Below are positions 40,780 through 52,918 of a DNA stretch of 64,000 bases, one piece after another (position 1 is the first letter of the stretch; the number at the start of each line of letters is the position of its first letter). The notes beneath the pieces were generated by a model. That model saw only the letters and a list, made by a program, of their open reading frames with translations. It ran no database searches and was not told the origin of the DNA. Made by a program: the position numbers and the translations under genes. Source of the DNA: Caenorhabditis remanei (taxonomy: Eukaryota; Nematoda; Chromadorea; Rhabditida; Rhabditidae); the NCBI RefSeq assembly GCF_010183535.1, contig NC_071330.1, forward strand, positions 3,515,717 through 3,579,716. Direction: 5' to 3'.

Positions 40780-42220
40780 TCAAGCTTTCTGATCAGTTGG
40801 ATGAATTAAAGCATGCAACTGTTTGTCTTCTTCTTTCGGAATCGGAGCCAACAGAGGAGAGAAGGCAATGTCTTGCATCTCACTGTCCACTTCTTCCACA
40901 GTGTCCTAGAATTTTTTATTAGTGTGATCTTGAAGTTAGGGTCCTAAACATACCTGACAGTTCGGATCATCCAAATTCTCTCCCGGCGCATTTTGTCCAT
41001 TCATCAACGCCTTCATATCGGCGTGAGACATCAGTTTGGTGAGTTGCGCGTTCTCTAGGAACTCGGTCTTGTCGTTGTTGATCTGAATATGTTTTAGGTT
41101 TTTGGAGATTTCTTATTCAAAGTTACCGATAACTCCTCCCGATCGATTTGTCCAAACTTGTACTTGTTCCCCTTCTTTTTCGTGGCGCCGCTCAATCCAG
41201 CGAGGCTGAAAATCGGGATTTTTCATAGTTGTCAAGGCCCGGCTCGGGGCGAAAACAGAGCCCGGCCCGGCCCGAAGGCCCGGGCAAATTGGCGGCGCGA
41301 AAGTCAAATGTTCGAATTATTGAAATTTTTTGAAATTTTTTGAATTTTTTCGCGAAAAAGTCGAATTTTTGACTATCAGTCAGAATTAGAAGAAATTCTG
41401 AAAAATAGTCAAAAATGGTCACATTTTCGATAAAAAATTGGAAAAAAAAAGGGTCATTTTTTTGAAGCCGGGCCTTAAAAATTTTATACCGGCCCGGGCC
41501 TTGCCGGGCCTTGACAACTATGGGATTTTCTGAAATTTTAAAAACATTTAAACTTTTTTTTTGAAATTGTAATTCAGAATTAAGCCTTTAGCTCCGCCCC
41601 CAAAACAAAACCGGTCAACTTTTTGTGTCAACCCCATCAAAAGGCACTTTCATATCGCGCCAAAACTGTATTGATTTTCAAAAAAAAATTTCGCGGTCTC
41701 AATCGCAAGTGCGGCAAGCAATTGTGGGCGGAGCAACATCCTTGACCAAACTTTATTTTTTTCACAGTAGACCGTCTCACATTGTTCTGGTAGGGATCAA
41801 AATCATAATCAAGATTTCGAGTAATGATTGCAAAATGTCACAGTTTCAGAGCAACCTGGTTAGGAAACCAATCTTACGCGTTGAGAAAAAAAACTACACT
41901 CACTTGGCACAATTTGGGCGGAAGACAGTTGGTCTTTTTGGTTTCACTTCCACTTTCGCTTCATCCAATCCTTTTGCATCTTCCTCTCTCTTATCCACCT
42001 CTTGCTCCTCTTCTTTCACAGATTTCGGTGGTTCCTCTGGCTCCTCTGGCTTCTCAATTTTCTGCTCCTCCACCTTTGGCTCGGCGGACTTTTTCTTTTT
42101 GGCAAACATCGGAATCTTAAACTTTTTGGTCGGTTTCTTCTGAGCCGCCTTCTTTTTCGCATCTTCTGATGAATCCTTGTGTTCTGTTGTCTTCTTGGTT
42201 GCCTTCTTTGTGATACACAT
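40780..42220 (-). CDS. Lysine-rich protein with acidic middle, 216 residues
   Basis: Exons 42220-41904, 41205-41127, 41082-40954 and 40905-40780, total 651 bases with all phases matching. Residues 1-45 are very basic (KKATKKTTEHKD, KKPTKKFKIPMFAKKKK), a bipartite nuclear-import signal by appearance. Residues about 46-95 are Glu/Lys-rich with EEPEEPPKSVKEEEQEVDKR and likely disordered. Then RPTVFRPNCA, a short KKKGNKYKFG stretch, and a helical segment EFLENAQLTKLMSHADMKAL. The end is acidic (DTVEEVDSEMQD) with PLLAPIPKEED. No family recognised; nuclear location is inference. Intron 1 holds a GGCCCGG foldback and a relic of the hairpin at 26999. The frame is open some codons upstream of the ATG but has no other ATG. 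Confidence 0.75.
41229..41521. repeat. GGCCCGG foldback, TTGTCAAGGC ends
   Basis: AGTTGTCAAGGCCCGGCTCG on the left and GCCGGGCCTTGACAACT on the right, inverted, inside intron 1 of the lysine-rich gene. Confidence 0.9.
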
Positions 42221-42518
42221 CCTTTTTGCCTTTTGCTCTCGTTGATACCTTTTTTGAAATTTGACGAAGATGATTCTTTTATTTTTGAAAACTAATTAAT
42301 TTTTTAATTTTTGACGGTTTCGGAAAAGAGGGGAAAGAAAAGGGCACGTGAAGAAATTGAATGGATCACGCTGAAATTTATGGTTCTTGCTTTTTGAAAG
42401 AAGGTTTTTAAGGAAATTTTATCACTGCTAATGTCTTTCATCCAAGTTTGAAACTCTCCTCAATACCTCTATCACTCGTTTTTAACAATAGTTTAATTAT
42501 ACTTTTTGGCAATAAACA

Positions 42519-42662
42519 TATTAGCTTGGCACTGTTCTGACAACTGCGCTCCACCGAAATCCTCTTGAAAAGTGTCTCTTTTTCTCTGAGTCTCTCAATT
42601 TTTTCACGCAATTTTCTTTGGTTCAATTAGAGCGCGGTTGTAAGAAGCGTGCCGTGCTTATA
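42519..42662. repeat. MITE family A, copy 4
   Basis: TATTAGCTTGGCACTGTTC to AAGCGTGCCGTGCTTATA. About 300 bases upstream of the lysine-rich gene. Confidence 0.9.
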
Positions 42663-42824
42663 TAAAAGTTTCGAAACCGGACATTTGGTAACTGAGACAC
42701 TTGGCAACCTTGCCATTCCGAAGCCGGACATTTCGAAACCACCTCGTCACCAAACCTTATTATTCAGTGTACTTTTTCACGTTTAGTTTCCAAATGTCTG
42801 GTTTCCAAATGGCCAAAAAAGCCA

Positions 42825-42965
42825 TTTCCGCGGCACATTAACGAATAGTCATCCGACCCGTAGTAGATCACGGACATAAAACTCGCTGTGATCTACATTT
42901 TGGTATATTTTCAGCCCATAACATTGAGTTTGAAGAGAGTTACGGGCCGGCCCGTGTCGGCAAGG
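42825..42965. repeat. Dispersed repeat family J, copy 1
   Basis: GTGATCTACATTTTGGTATA and TTACGGGCCGGCCCGT; same core as 50549-50870. Confidence 0.7.
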
Positions 42966-45420
42966 TTTGCAAGTATGATTCTTTCATCGCATTCCATTGA
43001 CTTTCCAGCTATTTCGTGCTTCTTTGTTATTAATCTTGCACGCCAAATCCATTAATCTTGAAGAAGAAAACGAACACATAATAAGAAATTTCCGGACCGA
43101 GGGGTCCAAAAACATCTCGATCCTTCTCCATTTCCTATTTTTCAATCCCTCCGTTCCCCTGAAAATCAAACATTTCGTTTCATTTTGTCTCGCTTTTCCA
43201 TGAATGTCTAAGCTACGAAGCACACCATCTAGATAAGAAAAGTATAAAGTCACGTGGAGAAGAAGAAGCAGAAGGATTCTGAATCCAGGAGGAAATGAGA
43301 AAGTGTGTGATTCATGAATTGTTTACACGCCTACTCTCGAGTTTTCTTATCTTTTGGGAAGATCTATTAATTATATCCTTCAACTACTAGACTATATTTT
43401 TTGTGTCGTGAGTTTTGCTCTCCAAGTTTTTATATTAGGTTTCTATTTTGATTTCACCGTTTCATTTTAATGGGGATTTCGGGAATCTGGGAATACGTAT
43501 GGACCCAAAACCCCTGAAAAATTCCAAAACTATCAGTCCGAAAAAAGTTTTGTTTTTTTTTGTTTTTTCAAAAAACTAGAAATTCCAAAGTGATCAGTGC
43601 TGACCGAACTTTTGCTATTGGGTTACTAGGCCACATGAAGGACCTTTCCCGTCAGTCTCCTCGCGATGATACTTTAATGAAATTTCATGAATTTTTATAG
43701 ACTGACAGGGAAAAACTACCAAGTGGTGATGGCTGGGCTAGAAAAACAATTGAAAAGTTTGGCCAGCACTTACCAATTTCTCGTTTTTAGAATTTTTGAT
43801 CTGAAAATCCGCCTAACACATTTTGAAACCTATTCCTTTTTGACTAATCTGGATAAACCTGGAATCATTTCGTTATGCTTTTTTAATTACTCATTATTTA
43901 ACTGATTTTGCATTCCCTTTGCGGTTTTTAACACTTCTGGATGATTATCGTCCCCGTGTTTCACCAAAAAAGTTATAGAATATCCAATAGTCTCAAAACT
44001 TTTTGTATGACGCTTTTTCTTCCAAATCATCCACTTTTGTTTCGAAATTGTTCCAACGTTCATCACTCAGTAGGACATTGAAGTAATACGTCTGATCTGA
44101 TCTCACAAGGATTTCGTGGGTCTGAAATGCTTTTTGCTGCAAAAAGTTTTATGACGTGAGGTCTCATCTGGAAAACACGGAGATCAGAAAATGAGGGTAT
44201 CCCGCCTAGATCAGACTTTTTCGTGGTGTGTGTGTGTCATTCTTTCCGAAATTTTTGTTTCCTGTCTGTCTATTAGAACGGGTCGATCTATCTACATGTT
44301 CCATCTAGATCGTTTCTGACTTTTAATCTTGTCTGTTAAATTCAGACTTGTGAAATTCCTGATCGTCCCACATTTTTTAATTTTGAACTTTTTTCTCTTC
44401 AATTTTTTGGAAACATATATTTTCTAAAGATTTTCCATATTTTTCTCAAGTTTCCTCAAAAGAATTCCTCAAAAACCTTTGAAACCTACAAAAATCAGTG
44501 TTAAGATTTTTTTCCAAAAAAGACAGTTTTCGAAAAAAAAAATTGACTCTTTCAATAGTGAACTTGTGGGCTTCACAACTAGTCATTTCGCAACTATGCC
44601 ACTTTGCATCTAACTATTTCGAAGCTACATCAGACTTATACTTTTCACCATCAAGAGTATAAATCTATGTTTCCTTCGTATTCTCACAATTTTCTCTTTC
44701 TAAGCCTAATAATCGAGTTTTATAGTTGCAAACTTACGTTTTTCTGAAACATTAAATTCGAACAATGTAACAAAAACTAATGGAAACTCGAGTACGTCTT
44801 CCACTCCCCAAATAATTCATTTCAGCGACATCCATACTCACCGACACACAGACCGACACAAACACAATAGTTGTACTTCTACTCTCCATACGTATAATCC
44901 CAGCATATCCCCCCTTTCATCGTTCTAATCCATCTGATCATTCGCTCATAAATAGAAAACTAGAAATCAAATCTGGCACCGGAAGTACATGCGTTTTTTG
45001 AAAATGTTAAACATCTCAGAGGGCGGATGATTTGATCTACAAATAAAGTAATGTGGGAGGATAAATATTTGTCTTTTTGCAGTTATTTGTAGCTCGAGTG
45101 GATATGAAATATTAGTTGAAAAACTCATAAATCTGAGATTATCTGAAGGCAATCTGGATTTTTAAAATTTTAACCCTTTCATATTTCCTTTTACATTTTT
45201 TTTCGTCGATGCCACCCCTATTTTCTTGCTATAGACTGAAAAAAACACAAAAAGATGGTGTTTCAGATAAGAGTGCGAGTGGGGGAGTCCATAGTCAATT
45301 AATTAACTTCCGTTCTGAAATGCTCTTTTTTTCGTGAAAACACACTCGGGACCTCCATGAGATTGATCTTCTATTTCTGGTGACTAATGTACACTCTATT
45401 TTCTCGTTTAGAAACTTTAG
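42966..45420. other. Intergenic interval
   Basis: No supportable gene on either strand. Near 44220 a GT run. 44570-44640 has TTTCGCAACTATGCCACTTT-like words seen also at 54555-55010 and 56415-56600. Confidence 0.4.
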
Positions 45421-45426
45421 CAATCT

Positions 45427-45595
45427 ATTAGCGTGACACTATTTCAGGAACTGCGCTCTGCCGAATACCGTTTTGTAAACACCGTGATGTTCCTATAGTT
45501 GTTAGAATGGCAACCGCGCTCCACCGAGATGAAAAAAACTAAATCGGATGAAGATTTCATTAGGGCGCAATTATGAAAACCGTCCTGCGCCTATA
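45427..45595. repeat. MITE family A, diverged copy
   Basis: CTATTAGCGTGACACTATTT, AACTGCGCTCTGCCGAA and GCAACCGCGCTCCACCGA; two partial copies appear merged. Confidence 0.65.
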
Positions 45596-45599
45596 AGCA

Positions 45600-48450
45600 T
45601 TGTTTTTCTAATCATAAGTTATATCAATACCGTATACCAAGCTTTCAGTGTTCATTGACATTCTGCCTCTCAAACTTGAAGAAATAATACAACATCTCAA
45701 AAAATCGAGTCTTCCGATTCGGGTTAGTGACGCATGTTTTTCCGTAATATCTTCATTTCACCTGCTGATTTTCATCTTTTTTCTGTCAAATAATCAGACC
45801 AGGCTGAACTTTCTCACGGCCCGGCCCGCTCTGGTCTTTTGAAATTTCAGAAAAAAAAATGCTTAAATTACCATACATTTTGACTGAAATACCAAACATT
45901 CAGTTGAAAACTAGACTTTTTCCAAGAAATCCAAAAAATATCAAAAAAAATTTCAAAAATTTCAACGTTTGCCCGTGACAAATGAGCACCCATTATTCCA
46001 CGGAAGCTTCTAGAAATTCCTCGAACGCCTTAAGTCACGTGTCAACCCAAAGCACAAATTGGTTTTACCCGAAAATACCATTCATCACTGTCTCCTCACA
46101 CTCACTGCCATTTACTATTCATGGATCTTTTTCACCTTTCCTCTCATTCTTCCTTCCTTCTTCACGATAATCAATCAGTATTTTCTACTTACGCAGAATT
46201 TTGGTAGGTGTTGTAAGGGTAAAGTCATTTATCTGAAATTTTTAGTGAGGTGGGCGGATTTTTTGTGTTTTCGGCCAATGAATTTTCCGGAGCTTGGTTC
46301 ACTGTGAATTGATGCTTATGTTTCTTCAAAATTTATTTGTATTTTAACTTCAGATTAAAGTTTTTGTGGAATATATGAAGTGTCCTTTGGTATCTTGGGT
46401 TATTTCAAAATTCCAGATGCTTATGAGGTTTGAAGATGAAAAAGAAAAAAAATTTCTTTCTTTTCGTGTTGGCAACTTTTTGTACGGAGACTCTATAGAT
46501 ATTGAGTTGTAACCGATTAATGCCCACAGATCAAACGTTCTAATGTAAAATCCAAATTGTCAGAAATTGCATCGATGTCACAAAATGAACATTCCGAACT
46601 TTGACCTTGTTTTTCTCGAAGATCAGGTCTCGAGGGCAAAAACAAAATATATATTTGGAATCAGCGTTTTCTGAGCTTTCCAATGACATAGGTCACATTC
46701 CATAGCTCCAAAACGACTCCATGACCTTCAGATTGCGGGAATCAACTCTATCCAAAAATGACACTTCAAAGTTCACAAATGTATAAAATTTCGGTCTTTC
46801 TCTTTGAACCCCCAAAGCTCACCGTTTTTCCATATTCTCATATTTCTGTGATGTATGTTCATCTTCTCCTTCTCTTCCCTGCTCTCCTTCCAAAAATTGT
46901 TTCCCGTTGGTTCCATCTCTCCGACTAAATTGAGTGTGCTCTTTGAGGCTCTTTTCTTGTTTTTTGGCACCTCTATGTAAGAATAGGAGCCACAGGAAAT
47001 TGACGAATGTTTTTTTTTGTTTCTTCACGGAAAAATAGTTAATTGGCATAAGGGAGGCAAGAAATATAAAATCTCGGATTCATGATTCATGTTTTTTCTA
47101 TACCCTGTTATTCACCTACCTATGATCAATTCCGAAAGTTTGGCTCGACATTTCCCGGATTTTCTTTTTCTTCTTTTTAAAGTTTTCACCTGTTTCCAGA
47201 TTCTTTTTCTATGTACACCCCCTTCCTTCGTTACTCATGTTTCCTGATTTTATTTCTGGAGTTCCTATTTTCAATTTCAGAATAATGTTTGGTGTTGTTG
47301 CCAATACATCTGGCACATTTCGCTATTTGAGGTTGAGTATATCTCGAAACAATGACACGTTTCTCTTTGCGTCTCTTCATAAACTGTTCTTCGTTTCGGT
47401 AGAGCGCGGTTGTAAAAACCATAATCTGCTTATAACAAGGTTTTCCACGATGCTTTGATTTAGTATCACAGTCCGCATGGCAACTAACTGTGAGTCGCTA
47501 CTCAGTGAGTTTTCATTTTCTGCGTTCGAAAATTTCTGTCTGAAAAATTTCTAGCTACTTGTCTAAAAGTCCTTCACTCTCGTCCTGAAAAATGTCCACT
47601 TTAAATATGTGTTCTGTCGAATTAGATTTTGCACTTTGAAATTTGCAAGTTTTTTTTGAACCCTCACTCACTTTTGGAGCACTGTCCCAAGAAATGGCTA
47701 GACCGAAAACATTTTGTCATCTATCGTTCCATAGATCTCCTCGAACCACTCCATTAAAGTCAAAATTCGAGTGTTTTTTTTTCTTTTCCCTGAAATCTTT
47801 TATCCCCTTATACTCCAATCTGACACCTTTTAAAATCCGGAAGTTTTTTTTTCCAAAAAGAAAAACAACAATAATAAAAAGAAGAAGGTACAAATTTCTC
47901 TCTGATTTCTGACACATTTTTCTAGTCTCTAGGACCACTTATCAAACTAGAGTTAGACGTCCGAAGCGGGGTCTCTGGTCATTTCTCCAATCAACAAATG
48001 TATTCTGCATCATCTATGTAGATCCTCCTGCTGCCTTTCATCACTTTCTATTTGTAATTCCGCCTTCTGTGTCTAATATGATGTGTTTTGAATGGAAGAG
48101 TAGAGCTCACAGACCCCCGATGCGTCCAACTTTTTTTTAGTAATGTACACTGAGTGATGATTGGGAAGGTTGAACTTTTGGTCTCGTTGTGTTTGGTTAA
48201 CTGATAACTGTACAAGATTGTTACCAGTTGTTGTTCAACGTGATCAAGACTTCTAATCTATAAATCTTTAAAATCCAGTCAGTTATTATTACCTACTTTT
48301 CTTATGATCCAATCTTTCTCAGTCTCAGTTTGACTAACGGGAATTTGCGCTGCACTACGTGATTTATAATAACTTTGATGGTATTGTCATCTTTATCTGA
48401 CACAAACACATTTCTCAATCTTGTGATAGAGGCGTACCTGGAATTCGGCG
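45600..48450. other. Intergenic interval with repeat fragments
   Basis: No supportable gene. Contains a one-armed GGCCCGG fragment near 45797-45835, family G half copy at 46590-46740 and a family A fragment at about 47380-47435 (TTCGGTAGAGCGCGGTTGTA). Confidence 0.45.
46590..46740. repeat. Repeat family G, half copy
   Basis: ACTTTGACCTTGTTTTTCTC, AGGTCTCGAGGGCAAAAAC and TTTCCAATGACATAGGTCAC correspond to the right arm of 15834-16110. Confidence 0.85.
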
Positions 48451-48477
48451 CATTATGTTCCATCTGGGCAAGGCTGC

Positions 48478-48798
48478 CAGTAGATTGGTGGGTCAAATTT
48501 ACCACCATGGTGATAAATTTACCATGAGATTTTGGGAATGGTGGCATAGGCGGCTGTCCCGAGCTCGACGGCTAGTCAGATACCAACACAGAGTGAAGTC
48601 AAAAAGAGCTTTGACCATATTACCCTATAGGCCAGGCAAGTTGGCGCACCCTCGGCGCGTTTTTGAGCTCTTTTTGACTTCACTCTGTGTTGGTATCTGA
48701 CTAGCCGTCGAGCTCGGGACGGCCGCCTATGCCACCATTCCCAAAATCTCATGGTAAATTTATCACCATGGTGGTGAATTTGACCCACCAATCTACTG
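48478..48798. repeat. Foldback element with 133 bp near-perfect arms
   Basis: Arms 48478-48610 and 48666-48798 begin CAGTAGATTGGTGGGTCAAA and end with its inverse. I count about two mismatches. The 55 bp spacer contains TTGGCGCACCCTCGGCGCG, a word of the GGCGCGCC family. Confidence 0.95.
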
Positions 48799-48804
48799 CT
48801 GCCG

Positions 48805-48950
48805 TACTGCCTGCCGCGGATTAACCAAATGTGCTGAATTTTTGCGCATCGACTAATCTTCTGGTCCTCTACAAGGCCGCCTGAAAAAGCGAAAATTGTC
48901 CATGGCTGGGAACTCCAATATCAAATTGCCCCACGGTCTTTTTGAGGTGC
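48805..48950. repeat. Palindromic repeat family D, copy 3, reversed
   Basis: GCCGCGGATTAACCAAATG, TCCTCTACAAGGCCGCC and CCATGGCTGGGAACTCC, in reverse orientation to 8868-9058. AAGGCTGCCAG at 48470, before the foldback, may be its other end. Confidence 0.8.
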
Positions 48951-49179
48951 TTTTCTACAGTAACCAATACAATTTTATTAGGTTATCGATAGTTCGGAGA
49001 AAAAAAGATCTACGAAAACCCACACTCTTGCCCAGAATAGTGATATCCCAATGTTTCACGTGTCCCTTCAAACGGCATCGACTGACCAATGTCATAGAAA
49101 TTATAACAAATTCTAGTTAGAGACACCTCCCAGCCCTGAATGAATTGTGAACCTGACCATATTATCCGTACTTGAGACC

Positions 49180-49323
49180 TATTAGCACGGCACGCTTCTT
49201 ACAACCGCGCTCTACCGAAACCGAAGAAAATAGTGTGCAAGATTGAGAGACTCTGAGAAAAAGAAACATTTTTTCAAGGGGATTGCGGTGGAGCGCAGTT
49301 GTAAGAACTGTGTCGAGCTAATA
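49180..49323. repeat. MITE family A, copy 5
   Basis: TATTAGCACGGCACGCTTCT to TGTGTCGAGCTAATA; one of the best-preserved copies, 144 bp. Confidence 0.93.
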
Positions 49324-49827
49324 CCTTCGCCTATAAAGTCAATCTTCCTCTCCTGATCTCCCATGCTCCATTTTTCCTCCCTCCCATCCCATCCAATACT
49401 TTCTTTCCCCTTCTTCTCAACTTTTTATCGTCATTCAATAAACTCCACGAAGACCTTTTGAAACTTTTCCGCCCTTCCTGATGAGAATGAGGTGGTGCAC
49501 GCATAAAACATGAGCTCTCTGAAAATATATGCTCTTTCGGTATATTGCTCATCCATCATTCGGCCCCATGAATAGAATGGTTAGATTGGGAAAGAAGAAG
49601 AGAAGAAGAGATGACAAATTTCCTCCAAAAATTGTGGGAGGAGAGAGAGATTCTTCGAAGAAGACTATTCATTTATTAATAATGCATTCATACAGAAATT
49701 TCTGGGGTGGTAATTGAGTTAAGTTGAGAAGAAGAGGGAAAGTCTTATCTCGTCGCGCCCACACAAGACTGCTTACTCATTTGCCTCTTTTTGGACTTGT
49801 CTAGTCTCGTTTTCTGAAAGTTACAAT

Positions 49828-49938
49828 CAATGCTCTTACAACTGCGCTCTACCGAAACTGAGGAAAATTGCGTAGAAAAGTGAGAGACGCAGAGAGATTA
49901 CGGTGGGACAAAGTTGTAAGAACTCTGCTCCGCTAATA
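49828..49938. repeat. MITE family A, copy 6, shortened
   Basis: CTTACAACTGCGCTCTACCG to TCCGCTAATACTG; outer left end missing. Confidence 0.85.
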
Positions 49939-52200
49939 CTGTCAGTAGTCTATTTCTGGAACCCATGATTTTTTGATAACTTTTTCCTTTTCTCGTAACT
50001 TCATTACGTTTTTTAATTAAGTTTCCTTCTTCCAACTTTCGATGACACAGTGTAGTAGTATGTGCATACATAAATTACCATGACTTCATTCTTCCTCTTC
50101 CACCACTCCCCCACCCATACATTCCTAGTTCCTTCTCTTTTTCCCTCCAACTTATTTTAATTACACTCGGTAAACAATGGAGACGAGAAGAGGTGCCACA
50201 AAGTATTAAATGTCTTTTGAATTCACACTGAAAAGAGTGAGAAGCAGCACGCGCCACACAAACTTTCAGAAGTCATCAGCGTCACTTTTGGAGAAGATGA
50301 TGGTTGGAGTAGTAGTAGTTCCGTGTCAGAAATGCCATTTGGTATGTATATTGTATGTAGTTTTGGTCATTATGACAGAATTGATTTAATTTTTACCGTA
50401 TTGTCTCTTATCATTTAAATCATTCATGCTAACGTTTGGGTACTAGTTTTCACTCACGAAGGGCCTGAACCAGTTGGACATGAAAACGAGAAAACAGTTA
50501 CTTTCCAGATTTTCCTGAATCGTTCAATCATATTAGCATACTTGCTAACCGGGCTAAAACGGGCCGAAATGGGCCGGCGCGTAACTTGGTTGAAACGCAA
50601 TATTATGGTCTGAAAAATATACCAAAATGTAGATCTTGACGAGCTCTATGTATATGATATGATATGGGCCGGATGGGAATTTGTTAATGTGTCGAGGGCC
50701 GTGCTCGAATGGTTTTTTGAACATTTTTGCTCTTTTGGCACTTATTGCCGGCCCGCGGCCCATTAAAAAATGACCATCCGGCACGTAATATATCAGAATG
50801 ATACAACTCGCCGAGATCTACATTTTGGTATATTTTTCATATCATAATATTTTGTTTCATGCGAATAAACCATCTATGATCAAGCTTCTAATGATTATTT
50901 ATCCGAGATTGTCGTGTACTTTCCTTGTCAAGCGTTATGCCTGTCAGCATACCAATTCTGGGTCCTAACTAATTTATAGCATTTTCCAGTACCTTTTTTG
51001 AGTGGTAATTTAATTTGAAGGTCAACATTTTTTTAAAGCTAATTCTTCGGAAGTTAGTGGTCAAACCGACCTCTTTGGGTGTACATGACTAAGTTAATAA
51101 AACGGTAGCCGGCTACGTTTGGTAGCTTTATATTGTAGGTGTCTCTGAAGTTTTGAATTTTTGATGTATCTTTTTTGAAGTGGTGTAATGCATGCATGTG
51201 GTTGTTCTGGAACTGGCGCTGTAAAAAACATTCCAGATTCCGATTCATCCATGTGTCATTATTCTGTTAATTGTCCACCAGTTCCCTATCTGATAATTCA
51301 TTTTCATTGAAAAAACGGAAACTAGCAGCTGAAAACTGTCTGGATAGGTGAACTCTTTTTATACTCGTATTTGCCTGTCTAGAGGTGGGTTTTCAAGAAT
51401 CTCTTGGTTTGAACTTGAATAAATATTCCAGATTTTCTATTAGGTTGTCCGGCGCATAGCTTTTCATATGCTGTAAGAAAGAGATTTCTGCATTTTTCTA
51501 AACTTCCTATCAAGTCAGAACTGAAATCAGAATCTCGAGGGGGTGTCGGAAATATAAGTTAAACGATTTTCTTATTTTTCGAAATATTTCATTTCCTTTC
51601 ATTCTGCAAAAATAGATCCCTCAATGCAACACCTCTGACCTTTTGATTTCTTTTTCTTCCCTCTCTCTCAACAATTTAATCCGTGTTGTCTTCACGAACA
51701 TCACGACACGAAATTAGTACTCCTAGTACTCCACGTCATTCGTATTCTTTGGACAAGAGCAACCTCCCTGTGTTTTATTTTGTTCTTCTGGCTCAATTTG
51801 CGCAATAAAAAAGTGGGACAATAATTTTTAATTGTTCCAAAGGAATTTCTTAGAGTTTTGTTGAATGTGTAGTTTCTGAGAACTTGAAATTCTAGGAACT
51901 TTGTTAAATGGGAAAATGTCTACAATAAAGACATACGTTTGTCTGAAATTTTTTGTATGTCGCAGACATCCTTACACCGGGAGGTCACGTGGGAAAGAAT
52001 ACTTCTTATCGATGAGGATTCCACTTCTGACAGGAGAATCTAGTGAATCCAGTTAGGCATCGTGATATATATTCACGAATTCAGTTGTGACAGTACTTTC
52101 AAACCGACAATGCCCTGGGGTGCCCGACGGTCTGAAACGGTGAGCCCCGCCGAGTCATACCTCGGTGCTTAACAGAAGTTAGCAGGCTTTGATTGCAGAT
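49939..52200. other. Intergenic interval
   Basis: No supportable gene. Holds the family J foldback at 50549-50870. 52105-52165 is GC-rich (GCCCTGGGGTGCCCGACGG) without a recognised RNA. Confidence 0.4.
50549..50870. repeat. Foldback repeat family J, copy 2
   Basis: TATACCAAAATGTAGATCTTG on the left and CGAGATCTACATTTTGGTAT on the right are inverted; GGGCCG-rich words mark the ends of the arms. Confidence 0.8.
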
Positions 52201-52202
52201 AA

Positions 52203-52918
52203 GCATACTTGTCAAGGGCCGGGCCGGGCCGGGCCGGGCTTTTTTTTCAAAACTTCAGGCCCGGCCCGGCCCGGCCCAAAGCCCGGCCCGGCCCCTCAGG
52301 CCCGTCTTTTGGAGAGCATTTTTTTTTCAAATTTTTTTCAAATTTTTTTTTCGAATTTGAGTAAAGGTGGGCTAAGTTCAACTTTGATTTTTTCATAGAA
52401 TAATGTATGTGTGTCTGAATTCATTTTCATATCGAAAGAAAATTTTCAAAGAATTTTCTTCAAGTTTTATAACATAATTACTTTCGCCATTTTTTATTGT
52501 TTTCTTCCACGGCTACAGAAATGCCCAAACTGTTTCGCCGCTTGATCTCTGCGGGGTTTCGACCGAATTTTTATATTCTTTCGATATGGAAATGAACTCA
52601 CGAAAACACACAGATTATTCTGGGAAAAAATCAGATTTGACATTAGAGTTTTTTATTGCCAAAGGCGTCTCGCTGAAAAATTCAGTCAATCTTTCGAAAA
52701 ATATACTAAATCATCGTGAAAAAAGTATAAAAAACGAGTAAATTGGGAAATTTTTCCTCATGAAAAATTGAATTTTTGGGAAAAATTTGAAAAATTTTCT
52801 CAAAAATCCCATATCCCTGAAAAGAGGGGCCTGAGGGGCCGGGCTTTTTAGGGGCCGGGCCGGGCCGGGCCCGGGGGCCGGGCCGGGCCCGGGGGCCGGC
52901 CCTCATTTGACAAGTATG
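52203..52918. repeat. Large GGCCGGGCC foldback, ACTTGTCAA ends
   Basis: ACTTGTCAAGGGCCGGGCC on the left, GGCCCTCATTTGACAAGT on the right. Both ends contain several tandem GGCCG units; the 500-base middle is A/T-rich with an inner inverted repeat (ATTCATTTTCATATCGAAAG and its inverse). Confidence 0.9.

Noticed and set aside
52100..52170. Possible structured RNA in a GC-rich patch
   Set aside because: No tRNA, 5S or SL RNA landmarks.
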